Shown here piece after piece: positions 8,538-16,503 of a DNA stretch of 64,000 nt; position 1 is the first letter of the stretch; each line of letters opens with the position of its first letter. The notes under the pieces are model-generated. The model did not search any database and was not told the origin of the DNA. It saw nothing but the letters and a program-made list of their open reading frames with translations. The stretch comes from JAZRWQ01 sp045541395 (GTDB lineage Bacteria > Bacillota > Clostridia > Oscillospirales > UMGS1783): contig JAZQIZ010000001.1 of assembly GCA_045541395.1 (NCBI GenBank), positions 124,001 to 188,000 on the forward strand, read 5' to 3'. The translations under genes and the position numbers were made by a program.

Positions 8538-9584
8538 ATGAAAAAAGCATATTTGGTATTGGAAGACGGTACCGTATTTGAAGGTTACCGTTTCGGTGCA
8601 CAGGCCAACGCATTAGGTGAGCTTGTGTTTACAACAGGGGTTTGCGGTTATATTGAGACCCTTACAGATCCTTCATATTGTGGTCAGATAGTAGTACAGA
8701 CCTTTCCTATGATAGGTAACTACGGTTTTATTTCTGAGGATATGGATGGAAAATGCGCTCTGACAGGCTACGTTGTAAGGGAATGGTGCGATTCGCCCTC
8801 AAACTTTCGCTCTGAAGGTACAATAGATGAATTTCTGAAGAGAGCAGGTATTCCCGGTATTTGTGGAGTAGATACAAGGCATCTGACTGCCATACTGAGA
8901 GAAAAGGGAAGTATGAACGCTTACATTTGTGATAGTGTTCCCGATGATCTAAGTATTGTTAAATTTCACAAATCGGAAGAGCCAGTTAAGAAGGTTACCT
9001 GCGAGGAAGTTAAAAAATACGCGGCTGATAAAGCAAAACATAATATTGCATTAATTGATTTCGGAACAAAGATATCTCTTATACAGGCTTTGAACAATAA
9101 AGGCTGTAACGTTTCTGTTTATCCTGCTAATTCACCCCTGATCAGTGTTTTACCGGATCTTTATGACGGTATTGTGCTTTCCGGAGGTCCGGGCGAGCCT
9201 AAGCCGGGAGAGTATACCGAGACCATTAAGGCGCTGTTTGGCAAAAAGCCCGTATTGGCAATTGGCCTTGGGCATCAGCTTCTTGCTTTGGCATGCGGTG
9301 CAAAAATATTTAAAATGAACCACGGCCACCGTGGTGCTAACCAGCCGTGCCGATATTTAGCAGGTAATCGAACCTATATAACCGAGCAAAACCATGGTTA
9401 TGCTGTTGATAAAGACAGTGTTATTACAGGCGTAATTAGTTTTGTTAATGCTAATGACGGCACCTGTGAGGGTATTGAATATAAAGAACAAAGGGCTGTT
9501 TCGGTTCAGTTTTATCCTGATGATTGTAATGGTACGGAGTTTGTGTATCATCAGTTCATTGATATGATGGGAGGTGCAAACTAA
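8538..9584 (+). CDS. carA: Carbamoyl-phosphate synthetase small subunit with degenerate glutaminase site
   Basis: The small subunit normally hydrolyses glutamine and passes ammonia to CarB. The 348-residue protein has the N-terminal CPS domain (LVLEDGTVFEG, FTTGVCGY, GVDTRHL) and a C-terminal class I amidotransferase fold with SGGPGEP near residue 216. The nucleophile motif that should read G-x-C-L-G-H-Q is AIGLGHQ, so the catalytic Cys is Gly243. The partner motif that should read QFHPE is QFYPDD, putting Tyr326 at the histidine and Asp328 at the glutamate. The codon is GGC where TGC is expected. Loss at every triad position argues for a real loss of glutaminase, so the complex probably uses free ammonia. 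CarA may remain as a structural partner. carB starts in the stop codon (TAATG). Confidence 0.93.
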   Translation: MKKAYLVLEDGTVFEGYRFGAQANALGELVFTTGVCGYIETLTDPSYCGQIVVQTFPMIGNYGFISEDMDGKCALTGYVVREWCDSPSNFRSEGTIDEFLKRAGIPGICGVDTRHLTAILREKGSMNAYICDSVPDDLSIVKFHKSEEPVKKVTCEEVKKYAADKAKHNIALIDFGTKISLIQALNNKGCNVSVYPANSPLISVLPDLYDGIVLSGGPGEPKPGEYTETIKALFGKKPVLAIGLGHQLLALACGAKIFKMNHGHRGANQPCRYLAGNRTYITEQNHGYAVDKDSVITGVISFVNANDGTCEGIEYKEQRAVSVQFYPDDCNGTEFVYHQFIDMMGGAN

Positions 9585-12500
9585 TGCCATTAGACAGCAC
9601 TATAAAGAAAGTAATGGTAATTGGTTCCGGCCCTATTATTATCGGTCAGGCCGCAGAATTTGACTATGCGGGTGCTCAGGCTTGCCGTGTGCTTAAACAA
9701 GCAGGCGTTAACGTTGTGCTTGTAAATTCCAATCCCGCCACAATTATGACGGATAAGGCATTGGCCGATGAAATATATCTTGAACCTTTAACAACAGAAA
9801 CTTTAAAAAGGATAATAGAAAAAGAAAAACCTGACAGTTTACTGGCGGGTCTTGGCGGACAAACAGGTCTTACTTTATCTATGCAGTTGTCTAAGGACGG
9901 ATTTTTGAAAAATCACGGAGTAAGGCTCATTGGTACTAATGAAGAGGCTATTGACAAAGCCGAGGACCGTCAGCTTTTTAAGGACGCAATGGAGGCTATA
10001 GGTCAGCCTGTTATTCCTTCAGAGATCTCAAACACAGTAGAAGATTCTCTTATGATCGCCGATAGAATTGGTTATCCCGTTATTGTAAGACCTGCCTTTA
10101 CTTTGGGTGGTTCCGGCGGCGGTGTTGCTTATAATGAAGATGAGTTGAAGGAAATTGCTAGATCCGGTCTTGATGCTTCTCCTATAACACAGATACTTGT
10201 TGAGAAATATATTTGGGGTTGGAAGGAAATTGAGTTTGAAACCATGCGAGATTACGCAGGCAATGCTATTGCGGTTTGCAGTATGGAAAACTTCGACCCT
10301 GTAGGTGTGCACACAGGCGACAGTATTGTTTGTGCGCCGGCCCTTACTTTATCTTCTAAAGAATACAAAATGCTGCATGACGCATCTATGGCGATAGTTA
10401 ACGAACTCGAGATCGTTGGTGGCTGCAACTGCCAGTTTGCTCTTAATCCTGATAGTATGGAGTACGCTGTAATTGAAGTAAATCCTAGGGTCTCTCGTTC
10501 TTCGGCGCTTGCTTCAAAGGCAACCGGTTATCCTATTGCAAAAATAACAACAAAGGTTGCTCTTGGGTACACTTTAGATGAAATTGAAAATGAAATAACA
10601 GGGAAGACCTGCGCTTGCTTTGAGCCTACTGTTGACTACGTTGTTGTGAAATTTCCAAAGTGGCCTTTTGATAAATTTGTGGGAGCAAGCAGAAAGCTTG
10701 GAACACAAATGAAGGCAACGGGAGAGGTAATGTCTATAGGTACCTCTTTTGAAATGGCTATTATGAAGGCCGTTCGTGGCGCTGAAATCTCATTGGATAC
10801 CCTTAATGCGGCACCAATAAACGATCTTTCTTTGGAAGAAAGGCTTGCTGCCTGCGATGACCGCAGGATATTCACTGTTTTTGAAGCAATTAAAAGCGGT
10901 TTTGATATTGAAAAGATTTATGAAATAACTAGAATAGACAGGTTCTTTCTTTATAAACTTAAAAAACTTGCAGATTATGAAAAAGATATTGAACGAAATG
11001 GTTTAAATGAAGAAACATATTATTTGGGTAAAGATTTAGGGTATCCCGATGCAGCACTTATGCGCATTGCAAACCTTAAAGCCCTTCCTGTGAACAAGAA
11101 TGCAGTATATAAGATGGTAGATACTTGCGCAGCGGAATTTGATGCAAAAACACCGTATTTTTATTCTACGTACGATAATTACTGCGAATCAAAGAATTTT
11201 GTCAGAAGCGGCAATCCTGTTGTTATGGTTTTAGGTTCAGGTCCAATCAGGATTGGTCAGGGTATAGAGTTTGACTATTCTTCGGTTCACTGCGTTTGGA
11301 CTTTGAAAGAGCAGGGATACGACGTAGTAATTGTAAATAATAACCCTGAGACTGTTTCAACCGACTACGACACTGCCGACAGGCTTTATTTTGAACCTTT
11401 AACTCCTGAAGATGTTATGAATATAATAAGGGTCGAAAATCCAATTGGTGTTGTTGTTGCATTTGGCGGACAAACTGCCATCAAGCTTACTAAGTTTTTG
11501 GATGATAACGGTATTCCTATTTTAGGAACTTCGGCTGAAGGTATTGATATTGCCGAAGACAGAGAACGTTTTGATGAGCTTCTTGAAAGTTTCTCAATTA
11601 AGCGTCCTAAGGGTTTTGGTGTCATGACAGAAAAAGAGGCCCTTGAGGCGGCTGAAAGTTTGGGATATCCTGTGCTTTTGCGTCCTTCTTACGTTATTGG
11701 TGGGCAGAATATGTCTATCGTTCATAATGAAAAGGAAGTAAAAGTTTATATGGAACGAATACTTTCTACAGGTATTGAGAATCCTGTGCTTGTGGATAAG
11801 TATATGATGGGAACAGAGCTCGAGGTAGACGTTATTTCTGATGGAGACGATGTTCTTATTCCCGGAATTATGGAGCATATTGAACGTGCAGGCGTTCATA
11901 GCGGTGACTCCATTGCAGTATACCCTCCATACAATATTAACGATAAAATGATAAGCACTGTTGTTGAGTGTTCATCTAAACTTGCTCTTTCAATGGGGAC
12001 TAAAGGCCTTGTAAATATTCAATATCTTATTTACAATAATGAGCTTTACGTTATTGAGGTAAATCCCAGAGCATCCCGTACAGTTCCCTATATAAGTAAG
12101 GTGACCGGGGTTCCGATGGTTGATCTTGCTTCAAAGGTTATGCTTGGTGCTTCCCTTGAGTCATTGGGTTATGGCACCGGTCTTTATAAGCTTCCGCCTT
12201 ATTATGCTGTAAAAGTGCCCGTATTTTCTTTTGAAAAGTTAACAGATGTTAATTCCTATCTTGGACCTGAAATGAAGTCTACAGGTGAGGTTCTTGGTAT
12301 TGGTAAGACCCTGAATGAAGCATTGTTTAAGGGAATGACATCCGCTGGCTTTGAATTGAAAACTCCTCATAAAGGTGAAGATGCCGGTGTACTGATAAGC
12401 GTTAGCGAGCATGATCTATTAGAGGTTGTTGCCTTAGCTAAAAAACTGGACGACCTTAATATGAAAATATATGCTACAAAGGACACCGCAGAATCTATTT

Positions 12501-13624
12501 CTCAACTTGGAATAGATGTAACCGTAATAAGCGGTATTAGAGAAAGTGATGATGCTTTCAAACTTCTCGAAAGCGGGAAAATAAGCTATATTGTTTATAC
12601 CGGTGCAGTTTATGATAGTACAGAAGAGGATTATATTGCTCTTCACAGAAAAGCGCTTTCGTTGTCTATTGCTTGCCTTACTTCTTTAGATACTGCGAAT
12701 GCTTTGGCTGACGTTATTGCCGCAAGATATAATGAATGTAATACGGAACTTGTTGATATCAATAATATGCGCTCCTCCCGCAGGAAGATTAATTTCTCCA
12801 AAATGCAGGGTTGCGGGGATGACTATATTTTCATTGAGAATTTTGACGGAGCAATAACCTGTCCGGAATCTCTGTGTATACAGCTATGTGACCGTCATTA
12901 CGGTATTGGTGCAGACGGTATTGTTCTTATAGAGAATTCTCAGGTCGCAGATGCGAAAATGCGTATTTTTAATATTGATGGCAGTGAAGGCAAGATGGCA
13001 GGTAACAGTATCCGCTCTGTAGGTAAATACCTTTACGATAACGGTATTGTGAATTCCCTTAATATTACTGTTGAAACTGCAAGCGGTATTAAGAGTATGT
13101 CAATGTTTTTGCGTAACGGCAAGGTGAATTTCGCAAGTGTGGATATGGGCAGAGCAAGTCTTGATCCAAAATCTTTACCTTGCACCCTTGAAGGAGAAAA
13201 GATCATTAATAAGCCTGTAAAGATCGGCGGGCAGACCTACAGCATTAACTGTGTTTCTATGGGAAATCCTCATTGTGTAGTATTCTGCGACAGAGTAGAC
13301 AGAATTGATATCAACAATATAGGGCCCTTATTTGAAACTGCAGAAATTTTCCCTGAAAGGGTAAATACTGAATTTGTACGTGTTGTTAATGAAAATACCC
13401 TTAAAATGCGTGTATATGAGCGGGGTAACGGCGAAACAATGGCCTGTGGTACAGGTGCTTGTGCAGCGGTTGTTGCTGCTTGCGAAAACGGGCTTTGCAA
13501 AATGGGAGTAGATATTACCGTGAAAGTTAAGGGCGGCGACCTTATTGTTAACTACACAAACGAAAGAATTATTCTTTCCGGTGATACAAGGCTTGTATAT
13601 ACCGGTGTGTATGACGGTATGTGA
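9584..13624 (+). CDS. carB: Carbamoyl-phosphate synthetase large subunit fused to a diaminopimelate epimerase-like domain
   Basis: A 1346-residue protein, about 280 residues longer than normal CarB. Residues 1 to about 1063 are a complete large subunit: a first ATP-grasp half (GSGPIIIGQAAEFDYAGAQ), a second half (GSGPIRIGQGIEFDYSSVH near residue 548) and the MGS-type allosteric domain ending at TELVDINNMR. From about residue 1066 the chain continues without a stop as a DapF domain with FNIDGSE, GNPHCVVF, RVNTEF and YERGNGETMACGTGACA. The second catalytic cysteine is Cys1288. The first (CGNG in normal DapF) is replaced by Ala1139 in MAGNS. No ribosome site or stop separates the parts, so this is a true in-frame fusion in this sequence. 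The effect on lysine or peptidoglycan synthesis is unknown. Confidence 0.95.
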   Translation: MPLDSTIKKVMVIGSGPIIIGQAAEFDYAGAQACRVLKQAGVNVVLVNSNPATIMTDKALADEIYLEPLTTETLKRIIEKEKPDSLLAGLGGQTGLTLSMQLSKDGFLKNHGVRLIGTNEEAIDKAEDRQLFKDAMEAIGQPVIPSEISNTVEDSLMIADRIGYPVIVRPAFTLGGSGGGVAYNEDELKEIARSGLDASPITQILVEKYIWGWKEIEFETMRDYAGNAIAVCSMENFDPVGVHTGDSIVCAPALTLSSKEYKMLHDASMAIVNELEIVGGCNCQFALNPDSMEYAVIEVNPRVSRSSALASKATGYPIAKITTKVALGYTLDEIENEITGKTCACFEPTVDYVVVKFPKWPFDKFVGASRKLGTQMKATGEVMSIGTSFEMAIMKAVRGAEISLDTLNAAPINDLSLEERLAACDDRRIFTVFEAIKSGFDIEKIYEITRIDRFFLYKLKKLADYEKDIERNGLNEETYYLGKDLGYPDAALMRIANLKALPVNKNAVYKMVDTCAAEFDAKTPYFYSTYDNYCESKNFVRSGNPVVMVLGSGPIRIGQGIEFDYSSVHCVWTLKEQGYDVVIVNNNPETVSTDYDTADRLYFEPLTPEDVMNIIRVENPIGVVVAFGGQTAIKLTKFLDDNGIPILGTSAEGIDIAEDRERFDELLESFSIKRPKGFGVMTEKEALEAAESLGYPVLLRPSYVIGGQNMSIVHNEKEVKVYMERILSTGIENPVLVDKYMMGTELEVDVISDGDDVLIPGIMEHIERAGVHSGDSIAVYPPYNINDKMISTVVECSSKLALSMGTKGLVNIQYLIYNNELYVIEVNPRASRTVPYISKVTGVPMVDLASKVMLGASLESLGYGTGLYKLPPYYAVKVPVFSFEKLTDVNSYLGPEMKSTGEVLGIGKTLNEALFKGMTSAGFELKTPHKGEDAGVLISVSEHDLLEVVALAKKLDDLNMKIYATKDTAESISQLGIDVTVISGIRESDDAFKLLESGKISYIVYTGAVYDSTEEDYIALHRKALSLSIACLTSLDTANALADVIAARYNECNTELVDINNMRSSRRKINFSKMQGCGDDYIFIENFDGAITCPESLCIQLCDRHYGIGADGIVLIENSQVADAKMRIFNIDGSEGKMAGNSIRSVGKYLYDNGIVNSLNITVETASGIKSMSMFLRNGKVNFASVDMGRASLDPKSLPCTLEGEKIINKPVKIGGQTYSINCVSMGNPHCVVFCDRVDRIDINNIGPLFETAEIFPERVNTEFVRVVNENTLKMRVYERGNGETMACGTGACAAVVAACENGLCKMGVDITVKVKGGDLIVNYTNERIILSGDTRLVYTGVYDGM

Positions 13625-13668
13625 TAGTATATTATTAAATATTAAGGTTAAAAATAGAGTAATTATGA

Positions 13669-13697
13669 TTGACTTTTTTTTGAAAATAGTTTATAAT
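13669..13697 (+). promoter_or_regulatory. Purine operon promoter
   Basis: TTGACT (13669-13674) and a perfect TATAAT (13692-13697) are 17 bases apart. The predicted start near 13704 lies just before the riboswitch. The 44 bases between the carB stop and this promoter are AT-rich and show no terminator. Confidence 0.85.
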
Positions 13698-13712
13698 TTA
13701 CTCATAATTTAA

Positions 13713-13786
13713 TCTTCCTGTAACTGACGGAAAAGTGGAGCACCACAAGGGAGCAGGAAGAGCTGTTTTAGCCGACCGTCTGGGCA
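13713..13786 (+). promoter_or_regulatory. ZTP (pfl) riboswitch aptamer
   Basis: The outer stem pairs TCTTCCTG (13713-13720) with CAGGAAGA (13754-13761). Inside it lies the hairpin GTGG-AGCA-CCAC (13735-13746). The conserved 3' element GCCGACCGTCTGGGCA (13771-13786) follows, and its CCGTC can form the known pseudoknot with GACGG at 13726-13730. This is the layout of ZTP riboswitches, which sense the AICAR derivative ZTP that builds up when 10-formyl-tetrahydrofolate runs short. The operon behind it contains both formyl-using steps and fhs, as expected. Confidence 0.9.
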
Positions 13787-13828
13787 GTCTTATCCTTGTG
13801 GAGGGTAGGACTGCCTTGCTGTTTTTTT
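13783..13828 (+). terminator. Riboswitch-controlled terminator before purE
   Basis: A 13-bp stem pairs 13783-13795 with 13803-13815 (including G-T pairs) around a 7-base loop, followed by a run of seven T at 13822-13828. The 5' arm uses the GGCA that ends the aptamer's conserved CTGGGCA, so ligand binding and terminator folding exclude each other. ZTP should therefore turn the operon on. Confidence 0.8.
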
Positions 13829-13848
13829 GGATAGAAGGAGAAATTACT

Positions 13849-14343
13849 ATGAAAAAAATTGGTATTATTATGGGAAGTGACAGCGATCTGCCGGTAGTAG
13901 AAAAGGCTGTTAATATTCTCAATGAGTTTGAAGTGCCCTATGAGGTTCACATTTATTCTGCTCATCGCACACCTGTTGAAGCAAAAGAATTTGCTGCAGG
14001 TGCAAGAGCAAACGGTTACGGTGCTTTAATTGCTGCTGCAGGAATGGCTGCTCATCTTGCAGGTGCTATTGCTGCTAACACTACTCTGCCTGTTGTAGGT
14101 ATTCCTGTTAAGTCCTCTACCTTTGATGGCTTGGATGCTCTTTTATCCACCGTTCAGATGCCAACAGGTATCCCGGTTGCAACTGTTGCGGTTAACGGCG
14201 CTGCAAATGCTGCTCTTTTGTGTGTGCAAATACTTGCAGTTGAGGATAAAGATCTTGCCGCAAAACTTGATAAGAAGCGCGCTGATGATGCCGCAAAAGT
14301 TCTTCAAAAAGATGCTGCTGTTGCAGCTCAGTTTAATAAATAA
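13849..14343 (+). CDS. purE: 5-(carboxyamino)imidazole ribonucleotide mutase / AIR carboxylase
   Basis: PurE forms carboxyaminoimidazole ribonucleotide in purine synthesis. The 164-residue protein has the ligand loop MGSDSDLP at residues 8-15, SAHRTP near residue 41, and AAAGMAAHLAG near residue 64. I chose ATG 13849 because GAAGGAG lies seven bases upstream; a longer reading would translate the riboswitch. No purK is in the operon, so whether this enzyme works on N5-CAIR or directly on AIR with bicarbonate is not decided by context. First gene of the purine operon. Confidence 0.95.
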   Translation: MKKIGIIMGSDSDLPVVEKAVNILNEFEVPYEVHIYSAHRTPVEAKEFAAGARANGYGALIAAAGMAAHLAGAIAANTTLPVVGIPVKSSTFDGLDALLSTVQMPTGIPVATVAVNGAANAALLCVQILAVEDKDLAAKLDKKRADDAAKVLQKDAAVAAQFNK

Positions 14344-14370
14344 TTATTCAATATAAAGGAGATTACTATC

Positions 14371-15057
14371 ATGGAAAAGAAACTTGTTTACACCGGAAAA
14401 ACTAAAGACGTATTTGCACTTGACAATGGCAACTATATGCTCAAATTCAAAGATGATTGTACCGGAAAAGACGGTGTTTTTGATCCCGGTGAAAATGCAG
14501 TAGGTTTAACTATTGATGGTGTAGGTGACGTTAACCTTCGCATGTCTATTTATTTCTTTGAGAAGATCAATGCTGCAGGTATTAAAACTCATTACATCAG
14601 TGCTAATCTTGAAGACACTACTATGGAAGTTCTCCCTGCTAAGGCATTCGGTAAGGGTCTTGAAATCATTTGCCGCTATAAGGCAGTTGGCAGCTTTTAT
14701 CGTCGCTACAGTGATTATATTGAAGAAGGCGCTGATCTTCCTGCTTACGTTGAAGCAACCTTCAAGAACGATGCAAAGGGTGATCCCCTTGTTACTAAGG
14801 ATGGTCTTGTAGATCTTGGCGTTATGACAAGCGAACAGTATGATGATATTAAGCATATGACTCAGCAGATTACCAAGATTGTTGCTGATGATCTTAAGGA
14901 AAAAGGTCTTGATATGTATGATATCAAGTTCGAATTTGGTTACGATGCTGAAGGCAACGTAATGCTTATCGATGAAATTGCTTCCGGCAATATGCGTGTT
15001 TATAAAGATGGAGAATATATTGATCCTATGACTCTTTCCAAGCTTTTCTTTGCTTAA
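14371..15057 (+). CDS. purC: SAICAR synthetase
   Basis: Joins aspartate to carboxyaminoimidazole ribonucleotide with ATP. The 228-residue length is normal for bacterial PurC. Motifs seen are YTGKTKDVF (ATP site) near the N-terminus, CRYKAVGSFYRRY near residue 100, and the C-terminal LIDEIASGNMRVYKDGEYID. AAAGGAG precedes the ATG. It lies 27 bases after purE and 15 bases before purF. Confidence 0.96.
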   Translation: MEKKLVYTGKTKDVFALDNGNYMLKFKDDCTGKDGVFDPGENAVGLTIDGVGDVNLRMSIYFFEKINAAGIKTHYISANLEDTTMEVLPAKAFGKGLEIICRYKAVGSFYRRYSDYIEEGADLPAYVEATFKNDAKGDPLVTKDGLVDLGVMTSEQYDDIKHMTQQITKIVADDLKEKGLDMYDIKFEFGYDAEGNVMLIDEIASGNMRVYKDGEYIDPMTLSKLFFA

Positions 15058-15072
15058 TAAAGGAGATAACCC

Positions 15073-16497
15073 ATGGGTGGATTTTTTGGTGCAGTCGGCA
15101 GGGGTGACGTTCTTTCGGATGTGTTCTTTGGAACAGATTATCATTCTCATTTAGGAACAAAACGCGCCGGTATAGCTGCATTTGATAAAGAGATCGGTTT
15201 GCAAAGAGAAATTAAAAATATTCAGAATTCTCCCTTCAGAACAAAATTTGAGCATGTGTTTGAAACCATGAGGGGTACTTCTGCCTTAGGATGCATAAGT
15301 GACTTGTATCCTCAGCCTTTGCTTATAAGATCACATTTGGGCACATACGCTTTATGTATGATAGGCGCAATTAACAATGCGGACGAGCTTATTGAACAGT
15401 ATTTTACTGTAGGTGGTGGGCATTTCGATGCAATGACAGGCGGTGCGGTAAATAACATTGAGCTTGTTGCTGCAATGATAAGCCAGCAGAAAAACTTTGT
15501 TGACGGTATTAAGTACGTTCAAAATAGTATAGATGGTTCTGTTACAATAGTAATTCTTAAAGATGACGGTAATATAATTGCTGCCAGAGATAAAGTGGGA
15601 AGATTGCCTATCCTTATTGGTAAGGGTGAGAGCGGTTATTGTGTTGCAATGGAATCATTTGCGTATCAGAAGTTGGAATATGAAGATTATATGGAGCTTG
15701 GCCCCGGCGAAATTGTTGAACTTTCGATTGATAAGGTAACGCAGCTGAGCGCACCCGGTGATGAAATGAAAATTTGCTCCTTCCTTTGGAGTTATTACGG
15801 CTATCCTACCTCAACTTACGAAGGTGTTAACGTTGAAATGATGCGTTACCGTAATGGTGCTATTATGGCGGAGTATGATGTAAAAGAAGGCCTCAATGAG
15901 GGCGTTGATTATGTTGGAGGAGTTCCTGATTCCGGCACTCCTCATGCAATAGGATATGCAAATAAAAGCAGAATTCCGTTTGCCAGAGCTTTTATAAAAT
16001 ACTCTCCAACATGGGCAAGAAGCTTTACGCCTGCAAAACAAGCCGAAAGAGCTAAGGTTGCCAAAATGAAGCAGGTTCCCGTGTATGACCTTATTAAAGA
16101 TAAGAGCTTGTTGTTTGTTGATGATTCTATTGTTCGAGGAACGCAGCTCAAGGAAACAGTTGAGTTTTTATATAATAACGGAGCTAAGGCGGTTCATATC
16201 CGATCTGCATGTCCGCCTATTATGTACTCCTGTAAATATCTTAACTTCTCAAGAACCAAAGACGATATGGAGCTTTTGTCCCGTCGTATAATTATGGAGC
16301 TTGAAGGGGAAGAAGGATTTAATCATATTGAAGAATACAGCGATGCATCCACAGAGAGAGGCAAGAAGTTCCGTAAAACAATTTGTAAGCAGATGAATTT
16401 CTCATCTTTGGAATTTCAGTCCTTAAAGGGTGTTATAGAATCTATTGGTTTACCGCCCTGTAAACTTTGTACTTATTGCTGGAACGGAAAGGAATAA
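15073..16497 (+). CDS. purF: Amidophosphoribosyltransferase (PurF) lacking the glutaminase nucleophile
   Basis: PurF starts the purine pathway by making phosphoribosylamine from PRPP. At 474 residues it has the usual Ntn-glutaminase plus phosphoribosyltransferase layout. The PRPP loop LFVDDSIVRGTQLKE (residues 347-361) is intact, and cysteines 235, 387, 466 and 469 sit where Bacillus-type PurF binds its 4Fe-4S cluster. The glutaminase is altered: the chain begins MGGFFGAV, not MCG, so the nucleophilic Cys is Gly2 and no other Cys occurs before residue 74. The HNGNL oxyanion motif reads MIGAINN. The start is fixed by AAGGAGA just upstream. I recall similar MGGFFG sequences in gut Clostridia but cannot check. 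Probably an ammonia-dependent enzyme. Confidence 0.92.
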   Translation: MGGFFGAVGRGDVLSDVFFGTDYHSHLGTKRAGIAAFDKEIGLQREIKNIQNSPFRTKFEHVFETMRGTSALGCISDLYPQPLLIRSHLGTYALCMIGAINNADELIEQYFTVGGGHFDAMTGGAVNNIELVAAMISQQKNFVDGIKYVQNSIDGSVTIVILKDDGNIIAARDKVGRLPILIGKGESGYCVAMESFAYQKLEYEDYMELGPGEIVELSIDKVTQLSAPGDEMKICSFLWSYYGYPTSTYEGVNVEMMRYRNGAIMAEYDVKEGLNEGVDYVGGVPDSGTPHAIGYANKSRIPFARAFIKYSPTWARSFTPAKQAERAKVAKMKQVPVYDLIKDKSLLFVDDSIVRGTQLKETVEFLYNNGAKAVHIRSACPPIMYSCKYLNFSRTKDDMELLSRRIIMELEGEEGFNHIEEYSDASTERGKKFRKTICKQMNFSSLEFQSLKGVIESIGLPPCKLCTYCWNGKE

Positions 16498-16503
16498 ATT
16501 GTT

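Noticed and set aside
9264..9266. Gly codon in CarA taken as a simple sequencing error for Cys
   Set aside because: The catalytic His (Tyr326) and Glu (Asp328) positions are changed too, which a single base error would not explain.
12720..12850. carB-dapF junction as an assembly chimera or lost stop codon
   Set aside because: The frame is continuous with an intact CarB end and an intact DapF start, uniform composition, and no repeat at the join. Still worth a read check.
14506..15150. 214-codon open frame opposite purC and the start of purF
   Set aside because: It lies fully over well-conserved purine genes, has no ribosome site, and has a composition typical of an antisense shadow.
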